A stretch of DNA of 64,000 bases from Methanosarcina mazei S-6 (GTDB taxonomy: Archaea; Halobacteriota; Methanosarcinia; Methanosarcinales; Methanosarcinaceae), in the NCBI RefSeq assembly GCF_000970205.1, contig NZ_CP009512.1, forward strand, positions 3,472,001 to 3,536,000, read 5' to 3'. Within the stretch, counting starts at the first letter, position 1. Every line of letters starts with the position of its first letter. This document shows positions 1 to 9,411 of the stretch, piece after piece. A model generated the notes under the pieces. It was not told the DNA's origin. It did not search any database and saw only the letters and a list, made by a program, of their open reading frames with translations. Made by a program: the position numbers and the translations under genes.

Positions 1-167
1 AAGCCGCAACAAAAGGGACTCTCATAGCCGAAGCAAAAGAAACTTCAATAAATCCTAAAATTGCCACATATACCGTAAACATTACTGATGAAGAAGGAGA
101 TCTTGTAGCAATATTTATGGGTATGGTTTACAGGAAAAAATTTACGCTTGATTTTTCTGAAGCTTAA
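1..167 (+). CDS. PaaI-like hotdog thioesterase, C-terminal part
   Basis: The window opens inside a reading frame that ends with TAA at 165-167. The last ~54 residues are visible and include TDEEGDLVAIFMGMVYRK, which resembles the closing beta strands of PaaI/YbgC-type acyl-CoA thioesterases (hotdog fold), where a conserved Asp/Glu-Gly turn precedes a final strand ending in VYRK. The family hydrolyses acyl-CoA thioesters, for example hydroxyphenylacetyl-CoA. The catalytic part lies outside the window, so substrate cannot be judged. The assignment rests only on this C-terminal pattern. Confidence 0.6.
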   Translation, partial: AATKGTLIAEAKETSINPKIATYTVNITDEEGDLVAIFMGMVYRKKFTLDFSEA

Positions 168-315
168 GCTTCAGAAATAAAAATTGCGCCTGAAATTGTG
201 ACTTAAGCTAAGCTCAAAAGAAAAACAGCGGCAAAATAAGTAAGATGCTGCTTAAAGTAAAAACAAAATAAAAACACCCTAAAAATATCCGTTTTTTGTA
301 ATTTAAAAAAGCTCA

Positions 316-387
316 TGCGACTGCCGGGATTCGAACCCGGGTTCTAAGCTTGGGAAGCTCAGGTCATAGCCACTAAACCACAGTCGC
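316..387 (-). tRNA. tRNA-Gly (anticodon CCC)
   Basis: Read on the minus strand, a 7-bp acceptor stem GCGACTG/CAGTCGC encloses a D arm (GTTTAGTGGCTATGA), an anticodon stem TGAGC/GCTTA around loop TTCCCAA (anticodon CCC), and a T arm with GTTCGAATC. The 71-nt body plus discriminator A fits archaeal glycine tRNAs. CCA is not encoded. No intron is seen. Confidence 0.95.
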
Positions 388-597
388 ATACAGTCTAAGG
401 AACTGCTATGTACTCTTCTCATGCATCTTTTAGATATTAAAGTTTTCGGTGACAGTGATAAAAACACCCGGGAGAGCCGGCTTGCCCTCTGCAGGAATGA
501 AATCTCTTTTTTGGAAATTTGAGGGTGCAAAGCGATAAAGACCGGGGCAGGGAATAGTTATTGTAGAAATTTCAACCAGCTTTTTCGGAGAGGGGCA

Positions 598-2340
598 ATG
601 GTGAGGTTTAAAGAGCTTGCAGAGCTTTTTGAGGAGCTTGAGAAGACCACGTCCCACAGGGAAATCGTAAGAAGGATTTCTGAATTTTTTAAGAATCTCA
701 AAGGAGATGAGGTGAAGGACAGTGCGTATCTTTTTCTTGGAAGCACCGGGCCTGCCTTTGAAAACACAACCCTGGGGATCAAGGACATGCTTGCCATAAG
801 GGCCATTGCAGGAGCTTACGGAGTTACCAGAGAAGATGTCAGTAAAAGGTATGCAAGAACAGGAGACCTTGGAGATGTGGCTTTTGAACTCAGCAAAAAA
901 AGAGAATCTTCCCTGACCATTGAGGATGTTTTTCAAAGGCTTCTGCAGATAAGAGAAACCTCAGGAAAAGGCAGTCAGGAAGAAAAAACAGCCCTTTTTT
1001 CGGACATCTTACAAAAAGCCACACCTGAAGAAGGTAAATATATAGTGCGACTTGTGCTCGGAAGGCTAAGATTGGGGTTCGGAGACCAGTTCTTGCTCGA
1101 AGCTTTCTCAATCGCATTTACAGGGGACAAAAAACATGCCGCAAAAATAAAAGAAAGCTACAGCGTCTGTACGGATATCGGGGAGCTAGCAAAAATCCTT
1201 GCAGAAAACGGAGCAAGGGCTACAGGGTTTATCTCCATAAAACCGGGTAGGCCGGTAAAATCCATGCTCTCCCAGCGAGTCGAAAGTTTTGAAGAGCTTG
1301 AAAAAAGGGTTAAGGGAAAAAAAGCTGCTGAAGAGAAATATGATGGAGAGAGGGTGCAGGTACATAAAACCGGTGAGGGGATTAAAGCTTTTTCCCGCAG
1401 GCTTGAGGACATAACTTCCCAGTACCCTGAAATTATCGAAGATGTCAGAAAAACCGTCCCTGCAAATGAAATAGTGCTTGATGGAGAAATAGTTGCATAC
1501 GCAGAACTGGAAAGAAACGGTAACCGGATAGAAGAATTTTACCCGTTTCAGAACCTCATGCAGAGGCGAAGAAAGTACGAGATTGAAAATTACAGGAAGA
1601 AATGCCCGGTAGCAGTATTCTTTTTTGATATCCTTTACCTTAACGGAGAGCCCCTTCTAAAGAGGCCCTATCCTGAAAGAAGGGCTTTGCTTGAGATGAA
1701 CGTTGTTGAGTCAGGAATAATTCGTCTGTCAAAAAGAATCGTTACGGAAAGCGTTGAGGAAATTGAGGATTTTTTTAACGAAACCATAGAAAAGGGGCTT
1801 GAAGGAATAGTGGTCAAGTCCATGAGCAGCAACTCTTATTACGAAGCCGGGAAAAGGAGCTGGTTCTGGTTCAAATGGAAACAGGAGTATTCAGAGGGGA
1901 TGAGAGAGACCTTTGACCTTGTGGTTGTGGGGAGTTATTACGGAAGAGGGAGGAGAAAAGGGTCATTTGGAGCTCTTCTCTGTGCAGTCCTGAATAAAGA
2001 GGGACAGCGGTTTGAAACGTTGACAAAAGTGGGAACTGGTTTTACAGAAGCGGATGCAGAAGAGATCAACAGGTTGCTTTCAGACCATATAGTAAGCGAA
2101 ATTCCAAAGGACGTTTCTATTAAAAAAGGTATGCTTCCTGATATCTTTATAGAACCTGCAGTAGTTATCGAAGTCCTTGGCTCGGAGATCACAAACAGCC
2201 CCGGACATACGGCAGGAGAAGGAGAAGAGGAAACAGGACTTGAACTGCGTTTCCCCCGGTTCTTACGAATAAGGCACGACAAAACTCCATATGATGCCAT
2301 GACAGTTAAGGAAGTAAGGGATCTGAAGGACGGAACTTAA
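598..2340 (+). CDS. lig: ATP-dependent DNA ligase
   Basis: 580 residues, the usual size for archaeal ATP-dependent ligases. It seals nicks in DNA during lagging-strand replication and repair. An N-terminal DNA-binding domain occupies about residues 1-215. The nucleotidyltransferase motif I is EKYDGERVQ with the adenylated lysine at K247. Downstream are LDGEIVAY (motif III), GLEGIVVK (motif IV) and WFKWK (motif V), followed by an OB-fold domain. The ATG at 598 follows GGAGAGGGG at good spacing. A PolX-type repair polymerase lies 78 bp downstream on the same strand, which suggests a repair/replication pair, possibly co-transcribed. Confidence 0.96.
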   Translation: MVRFKELAELFEELEKTTSHREIVRRISEFFKNLKGDEVKDSAYLFLGSTGPAFENTTLGIKDMLAIRAIAGAYGVTREDVSKRYARTGDLGDVAFELSKKRESSLTIEDVFQRLLQIRETSGKGSQEEKTALFSDILQKATPEEGKYIVRLVLGRLRLGFGDQFLLEAFSIAFTGDKKHAAKIKESYSVCTDIGELAKILAENGARATGFISIKPGRPVKSMLSQRVESFEELEKRVKGKKAAEEKYDGERVQVHKTGEGIKAFSRRLEDITSQYPEIIEDVRKTVPANEIVLDGEIVAYAELERNGNRIEEFYPFQNLMQRRRKYEIENYRKKCPVAVFFFDILYLNGEPLLKRPYPERRALLEMNVVESGIIRLSKRIVTESVEEIEDFFNETIEKGLEGIVVKSMSSNSYYEAGKRSWFWFKWKQEYSEGMRETFDLVVVGSYYGRGRRKGSFGALLCAVLNKEGQRFETLTKVGTGFTEADAEEINRLLSDHIVSEIPKDVSIKKGMLPDIFIEPAVVIEVLGSEITNSPGHTAGEGEEETGLELRFPRFLRIRHDKTPYDAMTVKEVRDLKDGT

Positions 2341-2418
2341 AAAGTAAAAGAAAAGTGGAAGAGTGTAAGTAAAATATTTTGAAAATATCAGGAAAAATAA
2401 CAGAGTGAGGGGGAGCCT

Positions 2419-4173
2419 TTGAGAAACCGTGAGGTTGCAGAACTGCTGTATGAAACTGCTGATATAATGGAGTTCCAGCAGATAGAGTGGAAACCGCGAG
2501 CTTACAGGCGGGCAGCTCAGAACATAGAGAATTTTGGCGAAGATATTGAAAAAGTCTACGAGAAAAAAGGAAAAAAGGGGCTTACAGAGATTCCCGGCGT
2601 AGGTGAATCCATTGCCGACCATATAGCCGAATACCTGAAAACAGGGAAGGTAGAAAAATTTGAGGGTTTGAAAGGTAAAGCTCCTTCAGGCACTGCCGAA
2701 CTGATGGAAATCAGGGGGCTTGGAGCAAAAAAGATGAAAAAGCTTGCAGATAAGCTTGAGATAAAAACCATGTTAGACCTGAAAAATGCGGTTAAATCTC
2801 ACAGGATCAGGAGGCTTTCAGGCTTCGGGGTAAAAAGTGAAGAAAATATCGCCAGGGCAATTGAAAACTACGAAAAAAGCCATTCAAGAATCCCGCTTGG
2901 AAAGGCACTCCCGCTTGCCGAAGAAATCATATCCGGCTTGAAAGAAGAACTGAAGAACGGAACTCCCGGGTTAGACCTCTCCAGGATCATCTATACAGGT
3001 TCCCTGCGAAGGCTGAAAGAAACTATTGGGGACATTGACATCCTTGCAGAAGCAGAAGAAGCAGATGCAGGGAAAATTATGGATGCATTTGTTTCTCTCC
3101 CCGAAGCAGGACAGGTTGTTTCAAAAGGCAGAACCAGAAGCAGTGTGATCCTTAAAGAGGGATTTGCGATAGACCTCAGGGTAGTTCCGCCTGAAAGCTA
3201 CGGGGCAGCTTTACAATATTTCACGGGCTCAAAGGAACACAATATCGGACTCAGAAATATTGCTCTCAGAGAAGGTTATAAGCTTTCAGAATACGGTCTG
3301 TATTCCAAAAATTCGGGAGAACGGATTGCAGGCAAAAGTGAAGAGGAAATTTACAGGAAACTCGGGCTTGAGTATATCGCACCTGAACTCCGGGAAAACA
3401 GGGGAGAACTTAAGGCTGCAGCAAAGAATGAACTACCAGAGCTTGTGGATGCAGGAGACATACGGGGAGACCTGCACATGCATACGGATTACAGCGAAGG
3501 GACAGAGAGCCTTGAAACTATGATAGAAAACGCCGAAGCTATGGGATACGAATATATTGCAGTCACAGACCATTCGCGCTCTCAGAGGATTGCAAACGGA
3601 ATGGATATTGAAACTTTGAAAGAGCAGTGGAAAGAGATCAAAAGTCTGTCAAAGCGCTTCAGGATAAAGGTTCTAAGGGGCTCGGAAGTTGAGATCCTTA
3701 AAGACGGAAGCCTTGACTACCCTGATGAGATCCTTAAAGAGCTTGACGTTGTGGTAGGAGCTGTACATTCAGGTTTTGCAGCATCGGAAAGAGAAATGAC
3801 AGGAAGAATTATCACTGCTCTCGAAAACAAACACCTCGACATACTTGCCCATCCTTCGGGCAGGCTTCTCGGAAAAAGAGAGGCTTATGCGGTCAATTTC
3901 GGGAAAGTCTTTGAAGCTGCAGCAGAAAATGGAAAAGTAATGGAAATTAACTGCCAGCCTTCAAGGCTTGACCTTAATGACGAGCTTATCTTCAGGGCAA
4001 AGGACTATGAGCTGAAATTCTGCATTTCAACGGACAGCCATTCTGTATCTGACCTCACTTCCATGCGCTACGGTCTCGGGCAGGCGAGAAGGGGCTGGCT
4101 TGAAAAAGAAGATATTGTGAATACCTACCCGTACTCAAGGCTTAAAGGAGTTTTCAAAAAACTCAGGGATTGA
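2419..4173 (+). CDS. polX: Family X DNA polymerase with PHP domain
   Basis: 584 residues, typical of bacterial/archaeal PolX, a gap-filling repair polymerase. The N-terminal half holds helix-hairpin-helix motifs (IPGVGESIADHIAEYL, IRGLGAKKMKKL). The palm carries GDIDILAEAE near residue 204, the metal-binding Asp pair of family X. A C-terminal PHP domain starts near residue 349 with GDLHMHTDYSEG and continues with VTDHSRS and LAHPSGR, the metal-binding His/Asp residues of a phosphoesterase (3'-5' exonuclease in characterised PolX). The start is TTG at 2419, supported by GAGGGGGAG just upstream; an ATG start would cut off the first helix. It follows the DNA ligase on the same strand. Confidence 0.95.
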   Translation: MRNREVAELLYETADIMEFQQIEWKPRAYRRAAQNIENFGEDIEKVYEKKGKKGLTEIPGVGESIADHIAEYLKTGKVEKFEGLKGKAPSGTAELMEIRGLGAKKMKKLADKLEIKTMLDLKNAVKSHRIRRLSGFGVKSEENIARAIENYEKSHSRIPLGKALPLAEEIISGLKEELKNGTPGLDLSRIIYTGSLRRLKETIGDIDILAEAEEADAGKIMDAFVSLPEAGQVVSKGRTRSSVILKEGFAIDLRVVPPESYGAALQYFTGSKEHNIGLRNIALREGYKLSEYGLYSKNSGERIAGKSEEEIYRKLGLEYIAPELRENRGELKAAAKNELPELVDAGDIRGDLHMHTDYSEGTESLETMIENAEAMGYEYIAVTDHSRSQRIANGMDIETLKEQWKEIKSLSKRFRIKVLRGSEVEILKDGSLDYPDEILKELDVVVGAVHSGFAASEREMTGRIITALENKHLDILAHPSGRLLGKREAYAVNFGKVFEAAAENGKVMEINCQPSRLDLNDELIFRAKDYELKFCISTDSHSVSDLTSMRYGLGQARRGWLEKEDIVNTYPYSRLKGVFKKLRD

Positions 4174-4829
4174 GAGGAAGAATCAAAATTATGGTGTCTT
4201 TTTTCATCAAGAGGGTTATTTTATATTAAAATAAAGAAAAAACCTGTTTTAAGGATATTTATCATAAAAATAGGCTGTATGGGCTTGAATACCCCCAGAA
4301 AAAAGCACTTTTAAAGATTTAAATAATATTTAATGCACGAATAAAACTTTGTTTCTACCTTTAGTTTCATAAGATTTATATTTCTTTTATGGATAATACT
4401 GTGAAAGGTAAAAAGCTTGTAGAAGCTCAAATCTTGCATCGGAAGGGCAAGGCTACGGGGGGTCGGCACTACCTGATGTAATTTGTTAGTAGCTTTAATG
4501 CCTTTAAAAAGCCTGACAGTTACATGGGCATGAAACGGAGCTTTCTGGAATACGCTCAGTTATTGTTCTGTGTTCCATTCTCAGGCATGGCTATAGAAAC
4601 AGCAACAGGTTTCATCAGTAAGTAACTGATGGCAACCTGAAAACCTTCTATTCTTATTCTGCTTTCTCCGAGCTGAGACATTTAAAGAACTCTGATGTGA
4701 CAGACAGGGCAGACCCTCTGTAATTGAAGAAGAATAGAAAGTGGATACTGAATAGAGAGTGAAAGCGATGCATGAGACTTTTTTCCCACCCATCGGACAG
4801 GCTATCCTTACTCAGGGAGAAAGTACTGA
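4174..4829. other. Intergenic, 656 bp upstream of sulfatase-maturase
   Basis: No convincing gene. A 30-codon open frame (4389-4481, MDNTVKGKKLVEAQ...) is basic and has no recognised relative. The stretch is AT-rich at 4190-4400 with several TATA-like tracts, then becomes more balanced in composition from 4420 onward, like the sulfatase block it precedes. It may hold a long leader or decayed DNA. Confidence 0.4.
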
Positions 4830-6151
4830 ATGACACCGCAAAATCATCTTCCTAGCCGTATTCACGTGCTGGCCAAGCCAACAGGAGCTATCTGCAACCT
4901 GGCCTGCAAATACTGTTTTTTTCTTGACAAGGAACTGCTCTATCCTGGCAGCAGGTTCCGCATGTCAGATGAAATACTGGAGAACTATATCCGGCAGCTC
5001 ATCGCAGCCCACAGCAGTCCGCAGGTGACCGTTGCCTGGCAGGGAGGTGAACCCACGCTTATGGGCGTCGACTTTTACCGGCGTGCAATTGAGCTGCAAG
5101 AAAAACACAGAAAACCAGGCATGAAGTTCGAAAACACAATGCAGACAAATGGCACGCTGCTGGACGACGAATGGTGCCGGTTCTTTAAGGAAAACAATTT
5201 TCTAATCGGGATCAGTATCGACGGCCCTCGCGAACTGCACGACGCCTACCGTGTGGACAAAAAAGGGGAGGGAAGCTTCGATAGGGTTATGAAGGGGCTT
5301 CGCCTGCTGCAAAAACACGGGGTAGAATATAACGTCCTGACAACAGTTAACCGCACCAACGCCGATTACCCGCTGGAAGTCTACCGCTTCCTGCGGGACG
5401 AAGCAGGGACAGACTGGATTCAGTTTATTCCGGTTGTTGAAAGGATCAATGGGGGAGGACGTACCCTTTACCAGAAAGGGGATAGGGTCTCGGACCGTTC
5501 TGTGAAGCCCGAGCAGTTTGGGAGTTTTCTGAGCTGCATTTTCGACGAATGGGTGAGAAATGATGTAGGTAGGATATTCGTGCAGACTTTTGAGGCTTCT
5601 GCACGCAGATGGATGGGATTGCCCTCAGGGATGTGCGTTTTTGAAGAAACATGCGGGATTGGGCTTTTGCTCTTGAGCATAATGGAGATCTTTACTCATG
5701 TGACCATTTTGTGGAGCCGGACTATCTGCTGGGCAATATTCTGGAAACAGAGATAGGAGAGCTTGCAGCATCGGAAAAGCAATACAGGTTCGGGCAGGAC
5801 AAACGTGATACTCTACCGCAGGTATGCCGGGAATGCGAGGTGTTCTTTGCCTGCAGGGGAGAATGTCCTAAAAACCGCTTCCTGGCCACTCCTTCAGGAG
5901 AATCCGGCCTGAATTACCTCTGTAAGGGCTGGAAAGCTTTCTTCCAGCATGTCGATTATCCGATGCAGATAATGGCAGGATTGATGCGCAGGGGTTACCC
6001 GGCATCAGAGGTGATGAGGATTCTGGCTCTTGATGAAGCTTTTCAAAGGACAGGACGCAACGAACCCTGTCCCTGTGGCAGCGGGCTCAAGTTCAAACGC
6101 TGCCACGGACGCAAGGATACCAGGGTAAAGAAAGAGGAAATGGGCATGTAA
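4830..6151 (+). pseudogene. Anaerobic sulfatase-maturating radical SAM enzyme, frameshifted
   Basis: anSME enzymes convert the active-site Cys or Ser of a sulfatase into formylglycine using S-adenosylmethionine and Fe-S clusters. The N-terminal frame (4830-5756) has the radical SAM motif CNLACKYC (C22, C26, C29), the WQGGEPTLMG segment and ISIDGPRELHD. At about 5655-5662 the family sequence continues in another frame ([17 protein letters not shown], then the SPASM cysteines in [16 protein letters not shown]), ending at 6151. Removing two bases at 5658-5659 would give the family-like junction [11 protein letters not shown]. The C terminus carries an SEC-C zinc motif ([13 protein letters not shown]). 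The sulfatase target lies 167 bp downstream. The shift could be a real mutation, a sequencing error or less likely recoding. All other parts look intact. Confidence 0.85.
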
Positions 6152-6317
6152 TTTACGTGGATACTGTACATGCGAAAAATGCTGCGGAAAAAAATGGCAC
6201 CATTAAAGAAAAATCCGATATCCGGTAAAGGAGAGTCTTGAAGGAAGAGGGGCCGGAAATACATTAGCACGCGATAATTCTGGTTGTCGATAATCAATTA
6301 ATAAAGGAGAAGAAACA

Positions 6318-7856
6318 ATGGGAGAAAAGAAACCAAATATTCTGGTCATCTGGGGAGATGACATAGGTATCAGCAATCTCAGCTGCTACAGTGATGGATT
6401 GATGGGGTACAGAACACCTAACATAGACCGCATAGCCAACGAAGGCATGAGGTTCACAGACTCCTATGGAGAACAGAGCTGCACAGCCGGACGTGCAGCG
6501 TTTATTACAGGCCAGAGCCCTTTCAGGACAGGACTGAGCAAAGTAGGTCTGCCCGGGGCAAAGACAGGATTACAGCACGAAGACCCTACCATTGCTGAAC
6601 TTCTGAAAGCCCAGGGTTATGCCACAGGCCAGTTCGGCAAGAACCACTTTGGAGACCGGAACGAGTACCTGCCTACAGTTCATGGTTTTGATGAATTCTT
6701 TGGAAACCTCTACCACCTGAACGCAGAAGAGGAGCCTGAACTACCTGACTATCCTCCCGGAGAGGACTTCCCACTTTTCAGGGAACGATTTGGTCCGAGG
6801 GGAGTGATGCATTCCTGGGCTACTGATGAAGATGATCCTACCGAGGACCCGCGCTGGGGTCGCGTGGGCAGACAAAAGATAGAAGACACAGGTCCGCTGA
6901 GCAGGAAACGCATGGAGAAGGTTGATCTTGAGTTCATAGAGGCAGCCATTGACTTCATTAAACGCCAAAAAGAGGCTGGTAAGCCTTTTTTTGTATGGCT
7001 CAACACCACCTGGATGCATTTTAGAGTGCATGTCCCTGAAGAGATCAGAGGTCAGGCAGGGCGCTGGCAGTCGGAGTATCACGATGCAATGATCGAGCAC
7101 GACAGGCAGGTTGGCATGATGCTTGATCTGCTTGACGAGCTGGGTATTGCCGAAGATACCATCGTTTTGTACAGCACGGACAACGGACCTCATATGAATT
7201 CCTGGCCCGATGCAGCCATGACCCCCTTCCGTTGCGAGAAGAATTCAAATTGGGAAGGTGCTTTCCGCGTTCCTGAAGTCATGCGCTGGCCGGGTAAGAT
7301 ACCTGCAGGCGTTGTATCCAACGAGATCATAAGCCACATGGACTGGCTGCCCACTTTCCTCTCAGCGGCAGGGGTGCCGGATATTAAGGAGAAACTTAAG
7401 AAAGGATACAAGGTCGGTGAAAAGAACTTCAAGGTGCATCTCGATGGTTATAACTTTTTACCCTGTCTGACAGGCAAAGAGAAAAAATCCCCACGCATTG
7501 AGTTCTTTTACTTCTCCGATGATGGGGATCTGGTTGCAGCCCGGTATGACAACTGGAAACTGGTGTTCATGGAACAGCGTGCTGTCGGGACCCTGCAGGT
7601 ATGGATTGAGCCCTTTGTACCTCTGCGTGTTCCAAAGATATTCAATCTTCGAACAGACCCGTATGAGCGCGCAGATATGACCTCCAATACCTACTATGAC
7701 TGGATGCTTGACCATGCTTTCCTTCTGATACCGGCCCAAAAAATAGTTGGCGACTTTTTGTCGACTTTCGTAGAATTCCCGCCGCGCCAGAAGGCAGCCA
7801 GCTTTACCATAAACAGGGTGATGGAAAAGCTCCAGGAGGGGATCGGCAGTAACTGA
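6318..7856 (+). CDS. Type I sulfatase (arylsulfatase family), Cys type
   Basis: 512 residues, alkaline-phosphatase superfamily. It would hydrolyse sulfate esters after conversion of the active-site residue to formylglycine. The N terminus shows PNILVIWGDDIG (metal-binding Asp pair). The sulfatase signature is CTAGR with C55 as the formylglycine precursor; this Cys-type signature fits the neighbouring maturase. FGKNHFGD gives the second conserved Lys/His block and YSTDNGPH the distal metal-binding Asp-Asn. No signal peptide is seen, so the protein should be cytoplasmic unless exported in another way. AAAGGAGAAG precedes the ATG. Sulfatases are unusual in methanogens, and the pair looks laterally acquired from bacteria (inference). 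Confidence 0.93.
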   Translation: MGEKKPNILVIWGDDIGISNLSCYSDGLMGYRTPNIDRIANEGMRFTDSYGEQSCTAGRAAFITGQSPFRTGLSKVGLPGAKTGLQHEDPTIAELLKAQGYATGQFGKNHFGDRNEYLPTVHGFDEFFGNLYHLNAEEEPELPDYPPGEDFPLFRERFGPRGVMHSWATDEDDPTEDPRWGRVGRQKIEDTGPLSRKRMEKVDLEFIEAAIDFIKRQKEAGKPFFVWLNTTWMHFRVHVPEEIRGQAGRWQSEYHDAMIEHDRQVGMMLDLLDELGIAEDTIVLYSTDNGPHMNSWPDAAMTPFRCEKNSNWEGAFRVPEVMRWPGKIPAGVVSNEIISHMDWLPTFLSAAGVPDIKEKLKKGYKVGEKNFKVHLDGYNFLPCLTGKEKKSPRIEFFYFSDDGDLVAARYDNWKLVFMEQRAVGTLQVWIEPFVPLRVPKIFNLRTDPYERADMTSNTYYDWMLDHAFLLIPAQKIVGDFLSTFVEFPPRQKAASFTINRVMEKLQEGIGSN

Positions 7857-7887
7857 GGGGTTAGAGATACATTAAGGTCTTTGTGCG

Positions 7888-7904
7888 CTGGCTCTTTGAG
7901 CCAG
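7888..7904 (+). terminator. Hairpin after sulfatase gene
   Basis: A perfect 7-bp stem CTGGCTC/GAGCCAG with a TTT loop, about 30 bp past the sulfatase stop. There is no strong T run after it, so a role as terminator or 3' end stabiliser is only likely. Confidence 0.35.
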
Positions 7905-8064
7905 CTGGCAACTTTAATACATATTACATACCTGAAAAAGCTAGCCGGAACTTACATGCATGGAATTGCATGATATAAAGGGCAAATATAAGGGGGTTGT
8001 GTACCAGCCTTCCGGTAATTCTACGTAACATCTGGTAGATTTCCACAGGAAACAGGTGAGACCA

Positions 8065-9369
8065 ATGGCAAGCGAACTTACAACGTTTGTCCTGATATTC
8101 GGAACACTATTGTTTGTTTTCGGTCTGTTTTCCAGGAAGATTGAAGGGACAGTTGTTACTATCCAGATGATATTTCTGGCAGCTGGAATACTTCTCAGTC
8201 CAATAGGACTTAATTTGATATCTCTCTCCCCGAGAAGTGGACTCGTTCTGGGAGTAATCAAAGTTGCACTGGTACTCACCTTTTTTTCCGATGCATCGCT
8301 TATAGGGCTACACTCGCTGTTTCTGAAAGAGCGACTTTCTGTAAGGTTGCTCTTTCTTGGGCTTTCACTTACGATCTGCCTTGGAACAGTGTTTGCAGCT
8401 CTTCTTTTTGCAGATATTACCTTTATAGACGCAATACTGCTCGGGATAATACTTGCACCTACGGATGCCTCACTTGCCCAGAAGGTAGTTGAAGAACGCC
8501 AGGTTCCGACCCTTATCCGAAATGGCCTGATCATAGAGAGCGGACTTAATGATGGGGCTGTCATGCCATTATTCATTTTTGTCGTTGCTCTTGAAGCAGT
8601 TGAAAAACTGAACAGACCCCTGGGAACATTTCTTGCTATTGCCCTTGAACAGATAGGATTTGGGATATTTGTCGGCATAATCATCGGCCTTGTGGGAGGA
8701 TGGTTATTCAGCAGAGCCTTTAAGGCTGGGTCGATGTCAGAGGTCTACTATAGAACTGAGTTTGTAGCATTGGCCCTGATCTCCTGGCTTGTAGCAGATG
8801 GGGTAGGAGGAAATGGATTCATTGCAGCCTTCATTGCAGGACTTGCCACCAGGATAGAGGACAGGCAAGTAACTGAGGAGGAAGTGATCCTTCTTCCTAG
8901 AGCCGAAGGGAACGTACTGAACCTTGCAGTCTTATTTATCCTGGGTGTCATGTCGGCAGAGTATCTTCCCCTCGTTGACCTGAAGATATTTGCATATGCA
9001 GTTCTCAGCCTTACAGTAGTCCGAATGGTCCCTGTGACTATCTCGCTTATTGGAAGTCATTTAAACATTAAGACCGGCCTTTTCATGGGCTGGTTTGGTC
9101 CCAGGGGTCTTGCCTCCATTGTCCTTATGCTTATAACAGTCGAAAGGATTGAAGGAATAAGAGTATCAGGAACTATAGGTTTGGCTGTGATAACAACAGT
9201 GATTATCAGTGTCTTTGCCCACGGGATCACTGCTGGCCCGGTAAGCAACTGGTACGCCCGGATAATAGCAACGCTCCCTCCTGATGCTCCGGAAAAGGAA
9301 AGTGTGGAGGAACTAACGGCACTTCAGGGAATTGAAACTACTGAGAATATCCATAAAGAGCCTTATTGA
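8065..9369 (+). CDS. Na+/H+ antiporter, CPA1 (NhaP-like) family
   Basis: 434 residues, almost entirely hydrophobic, with about 12 membrane segments. The family exchanges cytoplasmic Na+ for protons. Diagnostic segments are APTDASLAQKVVEERQVP and IESGLNDGAVMPLF, the PTDA and N-D-G motifs around the ion-binding aspartates of CPA1 antiporters, plus GWFGPRGLASIVLM near the C terminus. I choose ATG 8065 because AGGTGA lies five bases upstream; a GTG at 8056 would overlap that ribosome-binding site. An MscS channel follows on the same strand, so an ion/osmotic-homeostasis group is plausible. Confidence 0.9.
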   Translation: MASELTTFVLIFGTLLFVFGLFSRKIEGTVVTIQMIFLAAGILLSPIGLNLISLSPRSGLVLGVIKVALVLTFFSDASLIGLHSLFLKERLSVRLLFLGLSLTICLGTVFAALLFADITFIDAILLGIILAPTDASLAQKVVEERQVPTLIRNGLIIESGLNDGAVMPLFIFVVALEAVEKLNRPLGTFLAIALEQIGFGIFVGIIIGLVGGWLFSRAFKAGSMSEVYYRTEFVALALISWLVADGVGGNGFIAAFIAGLATRIEDRQVTEEEVILLPRAEGNVLNLAVLFILGVMSAEYLPLVDLKIFAYAVLSLTVVRMVPVTISLIGSHLNIKTGLFMGWFGPRGLASIVLMLITVERIEGIRVSGTIGLAVITTVIISVFAHGITAGPVSNWYARIIATLPPDAPEKESVEELTALQGIETTENIHKEPY

Positions 9370-9411
9370 AGAAGTCAGAAGGATATTTAAAAAGAAGAGA
9401 GGAAACATCTG

